Part shown: positions 8,280-19,934 of the stretch, piece by piece
How the letters are laid out: each line of letters opens with the position of its first letter
How positions within the stretch are numbered: the stretch's first letter is position 1
Source: Nocardioides humilatus
GTDB lineage: Bacteria; Actinomycetota; Actinomycetes; Propionibacteriales; Nocardioidaceae
Reading direction: 5' to 3'
Length of the DNA: 64,000 bases
Assembly: GCF_008373755.1 (NCBI RefSeq)
Contig: NZ_VUJV01000001.1
Span: forward strand, 806,001-870,000
Position numbers and translations under genes: made by a program
The notes under the pieces: model-generated
Told to the model about the DNA's origin: nothing
Database searches by the model: none
What the model saw: only the letters and a program-made list of their open reading frames with translations

Positions 8280-9539
8280 CTAGCCTGCCATCGCTTCCCG
8301 CATCCGGACCGCGCGGTGGTAGGCCTCGAGCGTCTGCTCGGCCGTCGCGTCCCACGCGAAGCGCTGGGCCTGCTTGACCGCACCCGCTGCGAGCCGGTCG
8401 CGGTAGGCCTCGTCGACGAGCGCCGGTTCGATCGCCTTGGCCCAGTCGAGCGGGTCGTGGGTGTCGACCAGGAGGCCGCTGCTGCCGTGGCGCACGACCG
8501 TGGTGAGGCCGCCGACAGCCGCTGCGACCACCGGAACACCGGAGGCCTGCGCCTCGACGGCGACCAGGCCGAACGACTCGTTGTAGGAAGGTACGGCGAC
8601 CAGCGAGGCCGCGGAGTACCACCCCGCCAGCTCGTGCTGAGGGACCGGGGGCACGAAGCGCACGACGTCGCTGATGCCCAGGTCGTCGGCCAGGTTGGCC
8701 AGCGCGGTCGGTCGTTCGAGCCCGCTGCCCGAGGGGCCACCGACGATCGGTACGACGAGCCGGCGACGCAGCTCCGGGCGCAGCTGGAGCAGCTCGGCCG
8801 TGGCGTGCAGCAGCACGTCGGGCGCCTTGAGCGGCTGGATCCGACCGGCGAAGAGCAGCACCAGGGCGTCGGCCGGGATGCCGCGCGCCGCGCGGGCGGC
8901 GGCCTGGTCCTGTGGCCGGAACACCGTGCAGTCGACTCCCGGGTGGACGATCTCGACCCGGTCGGGGTCGGCGCCGTAGAGGTCGATCAGCTGGCGCGCC
9001 TCGAGCTCGGTGTTGGCGACCAGCAGGTCGGAGGCCTCGACGACCTGCTCCTCACCGATGACGCGGGCAGCAGGCTCGGGGGTGTCCCCGTCGGCGAGCG
9101 CAGCGTTCTTGACCTTGGCCATGGTGTGCATCGAGTGCACCAGCGGCACGCCCCACCTGTCGCTCGCGAGCGCGCCGACCTGCCCCGACAGCCAGTAGTG
9201 GGAGTGGACGACGTCGTAGTGGCCCAGCGGCTGGGCTGCCTCGGCCCGCAGCACCTCGCGCGCGAAGACGCACATCTGACCCGGCAGCTCGTTCTTCGTC
9301 AGTCCTTCGAAAGGCCCGGCGTGCACGTTGCGCACCTCGACGCCGGCGCACAGCGTCATGACCGGGTCGAGCTGGCTGGAGGTCGCGCGGGTGAAGATGT
9401 CGACCTCGATGTCGCGCTCGGCGAGCCGACGGGCGACCTCGACGACGTAGACGTTCATGCCGCCTGCGTCACCGGTGCCGGGCTGGTCGAGCGGCGAGGT
9501 GTGCAGGCTGATCATCGCCAGGCGGCGGATCTTGCTCAT
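8280..9539 (-). CDS. mshA: D-inositol-3-phosphate glycosyltransferase MshA
   Basis: 419 residues, GT-B fold, GT4 family. It transfers GlcNAc from UDP-GlcNAc to 1L-myo-inositol-1-phosphate, the first step of mycothiol synthesis. The N-terminal domain shows the MshA hallmark [22 protein letters not shown]; the C-terminal nucleotide-sugar site has [19 protein letters not shown] and [22 protein letters not shown] with the E-x7-E pair. ATG start with GGAGG 4-5 nt upstream. First gene of a two-gene unit with ybjN. Confidence 0.95.
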   Translation of the reverse strand: MSKIRRLAMISLHTSPLDQPGTGDAGGMNVYVVEVARRLAERDIEVDIFTRATSSQLDPVMTLCAGVEVRNVHAGPFEGLTKNELPGQMCVFAREVLRAEAAQPLGHYDVVHSHYWLSGQVGALASDRWGVPLVHSMHTMAKVKNAALADGDTPEPAARVIGEEQVVEASDLLVANTELEARQLIDLYGADPDRVEIVHPGVDCTVFRPQDQAAARAARGIPADALVLLFAGRIQPLKAPDVLLHATAELLQLRPELRRRLVVPIVGGPSGSGLERPTALANLADDLGISDVVRFVPPVPQHELAGWYSAASLVAVPSYNESFGLVAVEAQASGVPVVAAAVGGLTTVVRHGSSGLLVDTHDPLDWAKAIEPALVDEAYRDRLAAGAVKQAQRFAWDATAEQTLEAYHRAVRMREAMAG

Positions 9540-9648
9540 GCGTGCCTCCGGTCGACGTTTCAGCGGGTCTCAGCGGGTCAGGGACTGGTCCGAAGCGCTA
9601 CAACCAGCGCCGATCACTGTGCATTCCCGAGGCTGACAAACTTCTCCC

Positions 9649-10470
9649 ATGAGCGTGCGCCAGGCTGTCGTCACCGGAGCGTCGAGCGGGATCGGGGCGG
9701 CCACGGCCCGCCGACTCGCGGCAGAGGGCTTCCAGGTCGTCTGCGCCGCTCGGCGCGCTGACCGGATCGACGCACTTGCCGCCGAGATCGGTGGGACACC
9801 GGTGGTCTGCGACGTGACCAACGCCGACGACGTCGCTGCCCTCGCCGACGTGATCGGTGGGCGACTTGACGTTCTCGTCAACAACGCCGGGGGCGCCTTC
9901 GGTGCCTCGCCGGTAGCCGAGGCCGACGCCGACGAGTGGCGTCGGATGTACGACGTCAACGTCATCGGGCTGATGCAGGTGACCCGGGCTCTGCTGCCCG
10001 CCCTCCTTGCCAGTGGCGCGGGCGTCATCGTCAACGTCGGCTCGACCGCAGGACGGGTGGCCTACGAGGGCGGAGGGGGCTACACCGCCGCCAAGCACGG
10101 CACCAAGGTGGTCACCGAGACGCTGCGGCTCGAGCTGTTCGACCAACCGGTCCGGGTGTGCGAGGTCGCCCCCGGGATGGTCCGGACCGACGAGTTCGCG
10201 CTGGTGCGCTTCGGCGGCGACCAGGCGCGGGCCGATGCGGTCTACGCGGGCGTCGCCGAGCCGCTGACCGCCGACGACGTCGCCGACGCGATCACGTGGG
10301 TCGCCACCCGCCCGCCGCACGTCAACATCGACGAGCTGGTGCTCCGCCCCCGCGCTCAGGCCGCCCAGCACAAGGTGCACCGGGTCACCTCTCCGGTGGT
10401 TGAGGTGCGAGGAGCGCTAGCGACGAGCCTCGAAACCCTCAGGCGAGCGCGCGATCGAGTGCGGCGCTGA
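9649..10470 (+). CDS. SDR-family NADP-dependent oxidoreductase
   Basis: 273 residues. Classical short-chain dehydrogenase: TGASSGIGAATA cofactor loop (9-20), CDVTNADD, NNAGG, the catalytic Ser in NVGSTAG and YTAAK. It resembles the YdfG/serine-3-dehydrogenase-like group, whose members end around 250 residues at a segment like LVLRPRAQ. Here about 20 extra residues (EVRGALATSLETLRR and beyond) are encoded by a copy of an interspersed repeat, and the reading frame then overlaps the convergent racemase gene by 32 bp. Function of the tail doubtful. Substrate unknown. Confidence 0.87.
   Translation: MSVRQAVVTGASSGIGAATARRLAAEGFQVVCAARRADRIDALAAEIGGTPVVCDVTNADDVAALADVIGGRLDVLVNNAGGAFGASPVAEADADEWRRMYDVNVIGLMQVTRALLPALLASGAGVIVNVGSTAGRVAYEGGGGYTAAKHGTKVVTETLRLELFDQPVRVCEVAPGMVRTDEFALVRFGGDQARADAVYAGVAEPLTADDVADAITWVATRPPHVNIDELVLRPRAQAAQHKVHRVTSPVVEVRGALATSLETLRRARDRVRR
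10398..10437 (+). repeat. Interspersed palindromic repeat, copy A (within SDR 3' end)
   Basis: 40 nt beginning GGTTGAGGTGCGA and ending GAGCCTCGAAACC. The same ends occur in copies B (24572-24604) and C (33146-33178); copy A carries a 7-nt longer centre. It lies inside the last codons of the SDR gene. Confidence 0.75.
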
Positions 10471-11128
10471 CGTGGAGGCTGGTGCAGGGGAAGACCGGCA
10501 GGTTGGAGTCGGCCTGCTTCACGAGCAGCTCGAGCTCCGAGCAACCGAGGATCACGCCTCCGGCACCGGCGTCCCAGAGCTCGTCGATGAGCCCGACGAC
10601 GTATTTCCGGGAGTCGTCGACGACCTTCCCGTGGACGAGCTCCTCGTAGATGATCCGGTTGATCTCGTCGTGGTGCGACTCCTCGGGCACGACGACCTCG
10701 AGACCGTGGCGCGCGATCCGCTCGGTGAAGAAGACGCGGCTCATCGCGAAGCGGGTGCCGATCAGAGCGATCACCTCGACGCCCTGCGCCTTCGCGGCCT
10801 CGGCCACGACGTCGGCGAGGTGGACGAGCGGGATGTCGATCGCCGCCTCCACCTGCTCGGCGACCCGGTGGAAGGTCGTGGTGCAGAGCATGAGGAACTC
10901 CGCGCCGGCGCGCTCGACCGACCGCGCGGCGTCAGCGAGGATCTCGGCGACGCCGTCCCAGTCCTCGGCCTCCTGGAGGGCGGTGATCTGGGCGAACTCG
11001 ACCGAGGCCATCACCGTCTTGGCGGAGTGGAGTCCCCCGAGCCGCTGCTCGACACCACGATTGAGCAGTTCGTAGTAGGCGGCGCTGCTCTCCCAGCTCA
11101 TGCCCCCGACGAGGCCGATCGTCTGCAT
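10439..11128 (-). CDS. Aspartate/glutamate racemase family protein
   Basis: 229 residues, the usual length for the cofactor-independent Asp/Glu racemase family (YgeA/RacX-like), which interconverts L- and D-amino acids with two Cys/Thr acid-base residues. The N-terminus IGLVGGMSWESSAAYYELLN is characteristic. The first catalytic motif, normally C/T-N-T, reads LCTTTFH, with Thr in place of Asn; the second is present as GCSELELL. The Asn change may alter activity or substrate. D-amino acids would serve peptidoglycan or signalling; which one cannot be told. Confidence 0.85.
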   Translation of the reverse strand: MQTIGLVGGMSWESSAAYYELLNRGVEQRLGGLHSAKTVMASVEFAQITALQEAEDWDGVAEILADAARSVERAGAEFLMLCTTTFHRVAEQVEAAIDIPLVHLADVVAEAAKAQGVEVIALIGTRFAMSRVFFTERIARHGLEVVVPEESHHDEINRIIYEELVHGKVVDDSRKYVVGLIDELWDAGAGGVILGCSELELLVKQADSNLPVFPCTSLHVSAALDRALA

Positions 11129-11206
11129 TCGCGCAGTCTCTCACGGTCCCCGTCGATGCCCCGACAATGCTGGGTCAGCGCGCCCGCGCGGATAGGCTGA
11201 CCCCTC

Positions 11207-13107
<1,901 letters not shown>

Positions 13108-13111
<4 letters not shown>

Positions 13112-16074
13112 CGCCCCTTCGCGGTCAGTTTGAGCACCTTCGAGCCGATCACGTCAGGGCCGTGGTTCTCGCTGTAGAACCCTGGCAGCGCGTAGGGCGC
13201 GTAGGCGTTGACCGTGAAGGACGCGTTGGCAGACCCGAGCGTGCTCGGCAGGAATTCGATCCGCAGGTCACAGCTGGCACCTGCCGCGACCGTCACGTAG
13301 GTCGTCTGGCTGCCGGTCCGCGAGATGCAGTCGGCCGGATCGTGGTCGGTCGCGAACGCCACCCGGTAGGCGCTGTTCGTGATGGCGATGTCGTAGGCCG
13401 CCGGCGACTTCGAGGTGTTCTTGATGACCGTCGTGAGCGTCTTGGACGATCCGATCGACACGGTGCGGTAGGCCAGCGTCGCCGGCGTGAGGGTGAAGGT
13501 CGACGCCACTCCTGACCCGGTGGCCTTGAGGGCGCCCGACGCCCGCTGCTGACCCACGCTCGTCGAGTAGCTGCCAGGGAGGTTGTAGGCCTCGTAGACC
13601 TGCACCGGGAAGGTGGCATCCGGCGCGGCACCGGTCGCGGTCGGGCTGAGGGCGAAGGTGAGCACGCACGTGGCGTCCGGCGCCACCGTGCGGTAATGCG
13701 TCTCCGTCAGGCCGGGGTCACCGGGGAACTGCGGGGGCTGGTAGGTCTCGTAGACGCAGCTCGCGCCTTGAGGCCCGTCCTGCGGCATGACGAACCGGTA
13801 GGGCGAGCCCTGCGTCGAGTAGGTCGTGTCGAAGGCCAGGTAGGCGTCGGAGGTGTTCTTGACGGTGACCTCAACGGTCCGCGTGCCTCCCACCGTCACG
13901 TCACCGAACGCGACCTTCGATGGCGAGAAGGAGAAGGTCGGCGCCACCGCCGTGCCGGTCGCCTTGATTGAGGTCGAGCCGAGCGAGAACCCGGCATCGG
14001 AGAACGTCGAGGAAGGTTGGTAGGAGCGGTAGTAGGTGATCGGGATCTGGGCCGAGGTCTCACCGAGGGCGCTCGGGTAGTAGACGAAGCTCATCGAGCA
14101 CGACTGGCTGGCCCCCACGATCCGGTATTCGTAGACCAGGTGGGGCGGCAGGAACGGGTTGGGGTCCGGCACGTAGGTCCCGCGCATGCAGTTGGACCCC
14201 GTGTCGCCGGTCGGCAGCACCGCTCGGTAAGTACCGCCATCGGTCGGCTGGCTGGACCCGAGCTGCAGCGGCACCGGCGAGGTGTTCTTGATGGTGACGA
14301 CGACGGACTTCGCGCTGCTCACGGTCCGCTTGCCGAAGGCCAACGTGCTCGGCGAGAACTGCAAGGTCGGCGCGACACCGGTGCCGGTCGCAGGGATCTG
14401 CCGGGTGGCCAGGGGCGCGCCCGAGTCCATGAAGCCGCCGGCTCCGGGAGCTCGGTAGACCTGCACGGGGAGCGAGAACGACGCCGTACCGAGCTCGTAG
14501 GTGAAGAACCCGAAGGTCAGCACGCACGACCCGCCCGCGGGCACGGAACGGTACTGGCGCACCAGGGTGCCGAAGGGCGGGTCGTCCCAGTCCTGCGGCG
14601 GGACGAGCTCCTCGGACATGCAGCTGTTCGCGGCGTCGGACGGGACCGGGCGGAAGGTGTAGTCCGACGCGACGTCCGAACCGAACTGCAGCGGGATCGT
14701 CGAGGTGTTCTTCATGGTGACCTCGAGACGCTTCACGTCCGTCACCGTCACGTCGCCGAAGGCGAGCGAGGACTTGGAGAGCGTGAACGTCGGTTCCGCC
14801 GCCGTTCCCGTCGCCTTCACGCTCGCCCCGCCGGTCACCGTCGAGCCCGACGTGTCCTGCCAGCCGCCGACCGCTCCCGACGCGCCGTACGACCGGATCG
14901 GGATCGTCGCCGACAGCTCCCCGGCAGCGAAGGGGTGGAACAGGACGCTGATGACACAGGTCGCTCCGGACGCGATCACCTGCGACCGGGGCTCGACCAC
15001 CTGGGGGTCACCGGGAAAGCCCGACCCGACGGTCTCGCCCCACAGGCAGTTGGTCGGGCTCTGCGTCTCCGGAAGGATCACCTGGAACGAAGCGACCGAG
15101 CCGAAGCTCGCACCGAACTCCAGAGGGCCGGTCGAGGTGTTCTTCACCGTGAGGGGGAGCGACTTGTAGCCGTAGGTCGACACGGTGCCGAAGGACAGCG
15201 ACCGGGGCGACAGCGAGAACTTCGCCCCCACCCCAGTGCCCCGCAGCGGCAGCGACTTGCTGACGAGCCGGGTGTTCGACTCGTACGGAACCGTGGTTCC
15301 CGGTGCGCCGCTAGCCGGCGTCAGCGAGATGCTGGTGGAGATGTTGGAGGCACCGTCGAGGACCGGGGTGAAGGTCACGACGATCGTGCAGGTGGCGTCG
15401 GGGACCAAGACGACCGCCGGTCCCCCGGTCTGGGTGCACGTGCTGGTGGGATCGGTCCGGTACTGCGAGCCCGCCGGGTAGGCGGTGTGCACCTGGACGT
15501 TGCCGTCGCTGGTGTTCGTCAGCGTCGTCGACAGTGACTTGGTCTGTCCGACGGGCACGGTGCCGAAGGCGAGCGAGGCCGGCGACAGGGTGAAGGCCCC
15601 CCTCGTCGCCGGGTCCGGCGTGTACGACGACGCGCGCAGCACGATCGGGTCGACCTCACTGGCCGAGCTCAACGGGTCCTGGACCTGGATCAGCGGCTGC
15701 GCCGAGAACGATCCGTCCGAGCCCGGCGTGAACCGGTAGTAGAGCCGGCAGGTGCCGCCCGGTGCGACCTGCACCTGTACGACGTCGCTCGGACCGTTGA
15801 AGTAGCAGGCTTGGTCGCGGCCCGTCGTCGCGGCGAGGTTGTTGTCCGTGGTGAACCCCGCGCCGAGGTTGATCACGGTGTCGCGGAAGGTGCGCGCGCT
15901 CGACGACTCGTTGGTCGCGGTGACGTAGCCGAGCGCCGAACCGCTCTGCACGTTGCCGAAGTCGAGCGGGTCCGGGTTGAACGACGCGGCCGTTCCGGCC
16001 GCCTCACCAGGTGCGGCCAGCAGGGCGAGCACGATCACCGCACCCACAGCTGAGCCGATCCTTCTGCGCCACAT
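13108..16074 (-). CDS. Secreted choice-of-anchor D protein with seven Ig-like repeats
   Basis: 988 residues from the ATG with GGGGG 6 nt upstream (an ATG at 16095 gives 7 more residues but its AAGGAG is only 3 nt away). Signal peptide: WRRRIGSAVGAVIVLALLAA, cleavage near GEA. The rest is seven modules of about 100-140 residues, each beginning F-x-L/F-S-P-x-x-L-A-F-G-x-V and continuing K-x-x-x-V-T-x-K-N-T-S, the ASPM/SPD-2/Hydin-like beta fold common in bacterial surface proteins. No LPxTG, transmembrane tail or catalytic domain is visible. Each module has a conserved pair of Cys around an insertion. Probably an adhesin or extracellular scaffold; function unknown. Confidence 0.8.
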
Positions 16075-16131
16075 GGTCATCCCCCAAGGTCTCATTGACT
16101 CCTTGCGGTCAACTTGCGACGACGCCGGAGG

Positions 16132-16905
16132 CTAGGCCCTTCCGAAGGTCGGCTTCTCCTTGGCCAGGAACGCGCGCACGCCCTCGGCGAAGTCAGGACC
16201 GCCATAGACCTCGTGCAGCAGCTCCTCCTCGTCCGGCGGCGCCGCCTCGGTCACCCGAGCCCGCGCGCCGAGCTGCTCCTTGGTCACGCGCAGGGTGACC
16301 GGCGAGGCCTGGAGGATGCCGTCGACCAGTGCGGCGACCTCGGCGTCGAGGGCCGCACGATCGGCGACCGAGGCGAGGACGGCCCCGACGGCGTACGCCC
16401 GATCGGCATCGACCAGCCGCGAGGCGAGCAGCATCTCTCGCGTGAGCGACTCCCCGAAGACGGCGGCGCACCGGTAGAGCACCGGCGAGGAGAGTGCGTT
16501 GCCGAGCGTCCGGGCGATCGGATAGCCGAAGCGCGACCCGGCGGTGGCTACCCGGATGTCGCAGTTGGTCGCGACGGCGAGCCCGCCGCCGACGCAGACG
16601 CCGTCGACCGCGGCGATCGTCACCTGCGGGAGCCGGAACAGGCCGTCGAGCATCTCGCGGATCCAGTCCTCGTACTGGACGACGTCCTCGTTGCCCACGA
16701 AGTCGGAGATCTCGTTGCCGGCCGCGAAGGCTTTGCCACCCGCACCGCGCAGCACCACCACGCGGACCGACGCGTCAGCCGCCGTGTCGATCCAGAGCTG
16801 CCGCATCTCGCCGTACATCGCCTTCGTGAAGGCGTTGCGGCGCTCGGGGCGGTTGAACGTGATGTCCAGGACGCCGTCGCGGCGCTCGATCAGCAGGTCG
16901 GTCAC
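16132..16905 (-). CDS. Enoyl-CoA hydratase/isomerase family protein
   Basis: 257 residues from a GTG; the frame runs open further upstream but into the rhomboid gene. Crotonase fold: NRPERRNAFT near the N-terminus, oxyanion-hole segments GKAFAAGNEISDF and GVCVGGGLAVATNCDIRVA. In true hydratases two Glu are needed; here the second loop reads RFGYPIARTLGNAL without the usual P-E, so a different crotonase reaction is possible. C-terminal acyl-CoA helix FAEGVRAFLAKEKPTF is intact. Follows the rhomboid gene by 17 nt and may be cotranscribed. Confidence 0.85.
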   Translation of the reverse strand: MTDLLIERRDGVLDITFNRPERRNAFTKAMYGEMRQLWIDTAADASVRVVVLRGAGGKAFAAGNEISDFVGNEDVVQYEDWIREMLDGLFRLPQVTIAAVDGVCVGGGLAVATNCDIRVATAGSRFGYPIARTLGNALSSPVLYRCAAVFGESLTREMLLASRLVDADRAYAVGAVLASVADRAALDAEVAALVDGILQASPVTLRVTKEQLGARARVTEAAPPDEEELLHEVYGGPDFAEGVRAFLAKEKPTFGRA

Positions 16906-16922
16906 GACCGGGAACGCTAGCG

Positions 16923-17516
16923 CTAGCTGCGGATCCCCACCTCGGCGAGCCGCTCGCGGGTGAGCAGCAGGGCCGCGAGTCCGCCACCGATCGCACCGAA
17001 GAGGTGCCCCTGCCACGACACCCCCGGCTGACCGGGGAGCACGCCCCACAGGGCGCCGCCGTAGAGGAACAGGACGAGCAGCCCGAGGCCGATCTCCCAC
17101 GGCTGCTTGTTCACGATGCCCCGGATGGCGAGGTAGACGATCCAGCCGAAGATCAGGCCGGACGCACCGATGTGGTTGGAGTGGCTGCCGGCGACCAACC
17201 AGACGCCCACGCCGCCGACGACCCAGATGACGGCGGTCGCAGCGAGACCCCGGACCAGGCCGGTGGCGAGGGTGAGGAAGCCGAGGACCAGCACCGGGAC
17301 GCTGTTGGCCTCGAGGTGGTCCCAGCCACCGTGCAGGAGCGGCGCGAAGACGATGCCGAGGAGGCCGTCACCGGAGCGGGGCTGCACGCCGTACTGGTCG
17401 AGGCGGTGGTTCATCGCCGCATCGACGATCTCGATCACCCAGAGCAGCACCGTGAACGCGATCGTGACGAACGCCGCCTGCTGCCACGCCGGGATCTCGC
17501 GGCCCCTGATCTCCAT
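16923..17516 (-). CDS. Rhomboid family intramembrane serine protease
   Basis: 197 residues, six predicted helices. The catalytic Ser is in GASGLIFGW and the His in SWQGHLFGAIGG; the oxyanion-side H-x-x-x-N is in GWDHLEANS. All three rhomboid signatures are therefore present. It cuts transmembrane substrates within the membrane; substrate unknown. Downstream enoyl-CoA hydratase is 17 nt away. Confidence 0.92.
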   Translation of the reverse strand: MEIRGREIPAWQQAAFVTIAFTVLLWVIEIVDAAMNHRLDQYGVQPRSGDGLLGIVFAPLLHGGWDHLEANSVPVLVLGFLTLATGLVRGLAATAVIWVVGGVGVWLVAGSHSNHIGASGLIFGWIVYLAIRGIVNKQPWEIGLGLLVLFLYGGALWGVLPGQPGVSWQGHLFGAIGGGLAALLLTRERLAEVGIRS

Positions 17517-17544
17517 GCGGGTCAGTGTGCCCGGTCGGAGCCCG

Positions 17545-18033
17545 TCACAACCATCGGATGACCCAGTACTGCACGCCGTAGGGGGCGGCGTCGTAGCCGA
17601 CCTCAGCCGTCAGCTCGGACGTCAGCAGCCCAGCGGCGGCCCCGATGCCGGCGACGTCGGCCCACAGTGCGTCGGCCAGCGCTGGGTCCAGCGACGCGAG
17701 GGCAGCAGGATCAGGCGCGACCAGCGCGGCACGGAGTGCATCGTCGAAGCCCTCGGCCCGCTCGTCGAAATGACCCGGCGCCTTCTCGGTGCGCATGGCC
17801 GAGCCGTTGCCGACCACGAGGATGTCGGAGGCGTCGTCGACCACCTCGAGGCCCGCGGTCGCCAGCAGGTGCCGGGCGACCTTCTCGGCCGGCGCCGAGG
17901 CTGCGATCACCCGCACCTGCGGGCCCAGGGTCGCGACGGCCGCGGCGCACGCGGCCCGGAGGTCGGCGACCGGGTCGTCGAGGGAGGCGTACGACGGCAG
18001 CAGGGCCGGCACTCCCGGCACCAGAACGATCAT
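17545..18033 (-). CDS. Hypothetical protein, possibly related to class III extradiol dioxygenase subunit B-like proteins
   Basis: 162 residues, starting at the ATG that overlaps the folP2 stop (ATGA); the open frame extends upstream only inside folP2. The N-terminus (IVLVPGVPALLPSYASLDD) and the ILVVGNGSAMRTEKAPGHFDERA segment vaguely resemble actinobacterial LigB-like proteins, which keep the fold but are shorter. No metal-binding His cluster is evident. Translationally coupled to folP2 and gpgS, so possibly linked to that pathway. Confidence 0.55.
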   Translation of the reverse strand: MIVLVPGVPALLPSYASLDDPVADLRAACAAAVATLGPQVRVIAASAPAEKVARHLLATAGLEVVDDASDILVVGNGSAMRTEKAPGHFDERAEGFDDALRAALVAPDPAALASLDPALADALWADVAGIGAAAGLLTSELTAEVGYDAAPYGVQYWVIRWL

Positions 18034-18893
18034 TGGAGTCCCCGGATCGCGCGCTGCGGGGGGCGTCGGCCGGCGATCGACCAGACCATGTCGACGACCT
18101 GGCGGGTCTCGACGACCTCGTGCACGCGGTAGATGCGCGCACCGGCGAGGGCGCACACCGACGTCGCAGCGAGCGTGCCGATCAGCCGCTCGCCCACCGG
18201 TAGGTCGAGCGTCTCGCCGACGAAGTCCTTGTTGGAGAGGGACACCAGGACCGGCCAGCCCGTGTCGACCATCTCGCCGATGCGGCGCGTGATCTCCAGG
18301 GAGTGGAAGGTGTTCTTGCCGAAGTCGTGAGCGGGGTCGATCACGATCGACTCGCGCGCGACGCCGGCAGCCAGCGCACGCTCGGCGTAGTGGACGGTGT
18401 CGCCGATCGCAGCGGCGACCACGTCGTCGTAGTCGATCCGGTAGGGGCGGGTCCGCGGTGTCACACCGCCGGTGTGCGTGCAGATGATCCCCACGTCATA
18501 CGACGCGGCGACGTCGACCAGCTCCGGGTCGGCGCCGCCCCAGGCGTCGTTGAGCACGTCGGCGCCCGCCTCGCACACGGCTGCACCGACCTCCGCACGC
18601 CAGGTGTCGACCGAGATCACGAGCGCGGGGTAGGCCTCCCGCACCCGCGCCACGAAGTCGACCACGCGCGCCTTCTCCTCGGCCGGAGAGATCTCGACGC
18701 CGGGCGCGGCCTTGATGCCACCGATGTCGACGATCTCCGCGCCCTGCTCGACGACGGTGGCCACCCGCGCGAAGGCGGCGTCCTCGGCCCAGGTGGCGCC
18801 CTTGTCGTAGAAGGAGTCGGGCGTGCGGTTGACGATCGCCATCATCAACGTGGCGCCGTCGGCGAAGGTGTGGCGGCCCAGCTTCAGCGTCAC
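18030..18893 (-). CDS. folP2: Dihydropteroate synthase homologue FolP2 (probably not a folate enzyme)
   Basis: 287 residues, TIM-barrel DHPS fold with IVNRTPDSFYDKG near the N-terminus and a C-terminal RVHEV segment. The second pterin loop reads DIGGIKAAPG, where true DHPS has D-x-G-G-E-S-T-R-P-G; loss of E-S-T-R matches the FolP2 (Rv1207) group, which is known not to complement DHPS. Overlaps gpgS by GTGA, the same gene pair as Rv1207-Rv1208 in mycobacteria. Likely role in methylglucose lipopolysaccharide metabolism or an unknown step, not sulfonamide-target folate synthesis. Confidence 0.85.
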   Translation of the reverse strand: MTLKLGRHTFADGATLMMAIVNRTPDSFYDKGATWAEDAAFARVATVVEQGAEIVDIGGIKAAPGVEISPAEEKARVVDFVARVREAYPALVISVDTWRAEVGAAVCEAGADVLNDAWGGADPELVDVAASYDVGIICTHTGGVTPRTRPYRIDYDDVVAAAIGDTVHYAERALAAGVARESIVIDPAHDFGKNTFHSLEITRRIGEMVDTGWPVLVSLSNKDFVGETLDLPVGERLIGTLAATSVCALAGARIYRVHEVVETRQVVDMVWSIAGRRPPQRAIRGLQ

Positions 18894-19789
18894 AGGTAGT
18901 TCTCCGCTCCGGGCCGCTCGAGCACCGGGACGACCCGGTCGGACGGCACCAAGCCCTGGCGGAACTGCCGCAGCAGCACGCCCGCGTCATCGCCCGTCAC
19001 GCCCGCATCCATGGTGGTGCGGCGGAGGATCGCCGCAGCCACCTGGACCGCCATGGCACCCAGGTCGAGCAGGGCCTGATGGCCGTGCGATCGGGTGCCG
19101 AGGTCGACCTGGGCGATCCCCTTCTCGTCGTGCAGCGCCAAAGTGTCGATCAACGCGGCGACGTCGACGCCGTAGCCGGTCGGGACCGAGAGAGTGGAGA
19201 ACCACGACCTGCGGACGGCCCACTCCCCGGCGAGCGGCTGCACCACGTCGGCCAGCCGTGGGTAGTGCAGGGCCAGCAGCGGGCGGGCGACGAGCTCGGT
19301 GACCCGACCACCGTCGAGCGGTCCCTGCTCCCCGGGACGCTCGTAGAAGCCCTTCACCAGCTGGACCTCGGGCCAGGTCAGCAGCGGACCGAGGAGGCCC
19401 GGCACGAAGTGGGTGTCCCAGTCGGTGAGGTCGGCGTCCATGAAGACGATCAGGTCACCGGTCGCGACGAACAGCGACTTCCACATCGCCTCACCCTTGC
19501 CCGGGTGGGCGCCGAGGTCGGGCCGGATCTCAGCGGCGCGGTGGACGACCGCGCCCGCGGACGCGGCGACCTCGTAGGTGGCGTCGGTCGAGTCGCTGTC
19601 GATCACCACGATCTCGTCGACCAGCGACACGGTGTCGACGAGGCGGTCTCGCACCCGGCCGACGACGTCGCCCACGGTGCCGGCCTCGTTGCGGGCGGGC
19701 ACGACCAGGCTGACCCGGGTCGCGCCCTTCGCGGCGAGGAGCTCTTCGAGGGTCCAGTCACACCAACGAGCGGTGCGGATGTGACTCAC
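18890..19789 (-). CDS. gpgS: Glucosyl-3-phosphoglycerate synthase
   Basis: 299 residues from the GTG with GGAGG 5 nt upstream; the open frame runs 64 codons further but lacks features. GT-A, GT81 family: nucleotide-binding VSLVVPARNEAGTVGDVV, DSDSTD, the metal DxD-type motif FMDADL, and GYGVDVAALID. It forms glucosyl-3-phosphoglycerate from UDP/GDP-glucose and 3-phosphoglycerate, the first step to methylglucose lipopolysaccharides. First gene of the gpgS-folP2-hypothetical unit. A possible -10 (TAGTGT) lies about 35 nt before the start. Confidence 0.93.
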   Translation of the reverse strand: MSHIRTARWCDWTLEELLAAKGATRVSLVVPARNEAGTVGDVVGRVRDRLVDTVSLVDEIVVIDSDSTDATYEVAASAGAVVHRAAEIRPDLGAHPGKGEAMWKSLFVATGDLIVFMDADLTDWDTHFVPGLLGPLLTWPEVQLVKGFYERPGEQGPLDGGRVTELVARPLLALHYPRLADVVQPLAGEWAVRRSWFSTLSVPTGYGVDVAALIDTLALHDEKGIAQVDLGTRSHGHQALLDLGAMAVQVAAAILRRTTMDAGVTGDDAGVLLRQFRQGLVPSDRVVPVLERPGAENYL

Positions 19790-19870
19790 GCGCACCTCCG
19801 GGACTCGATGGACACATCGTGACACTACCGACCTGTTGTTTTCCTCGGTCCGCGAGGCAGACTGGAACCT

Positions 19871-19928
19871 CTCGGGACTTATTGCCGCTCTATGTCGGGT
19901 TTTTCTTCTTGGGGGAGAAAGTTCCGAG
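19871..19928 (+). promoter_or_regulatory. Long stem able to mask a Shine-Dalgarno, in the gpgS-amidase gap
   Basis: CTCGGGACTT (19871-19880) pairs over 10 bp with AAGTTCCGAG (19919-19928), closing a 38-nt, unusually T-rich loop. The 3' arm contains the GAGG that precedes a small open frame starting at 19935. Further perfect hairpins follow at 19964-19979 and 20012-20032. Looks like a structured RNA segment in an otherwise gene-poor 330 bp. Confidence 0.4.
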
Positions 19929-19934
19929 GTCCAG

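Noticed and set aside
14017-15537. 506-codon frame opposite the repeat protein
   Set aside because: Repeats mirror those of the real gene; low-complexity Arg-rich product.
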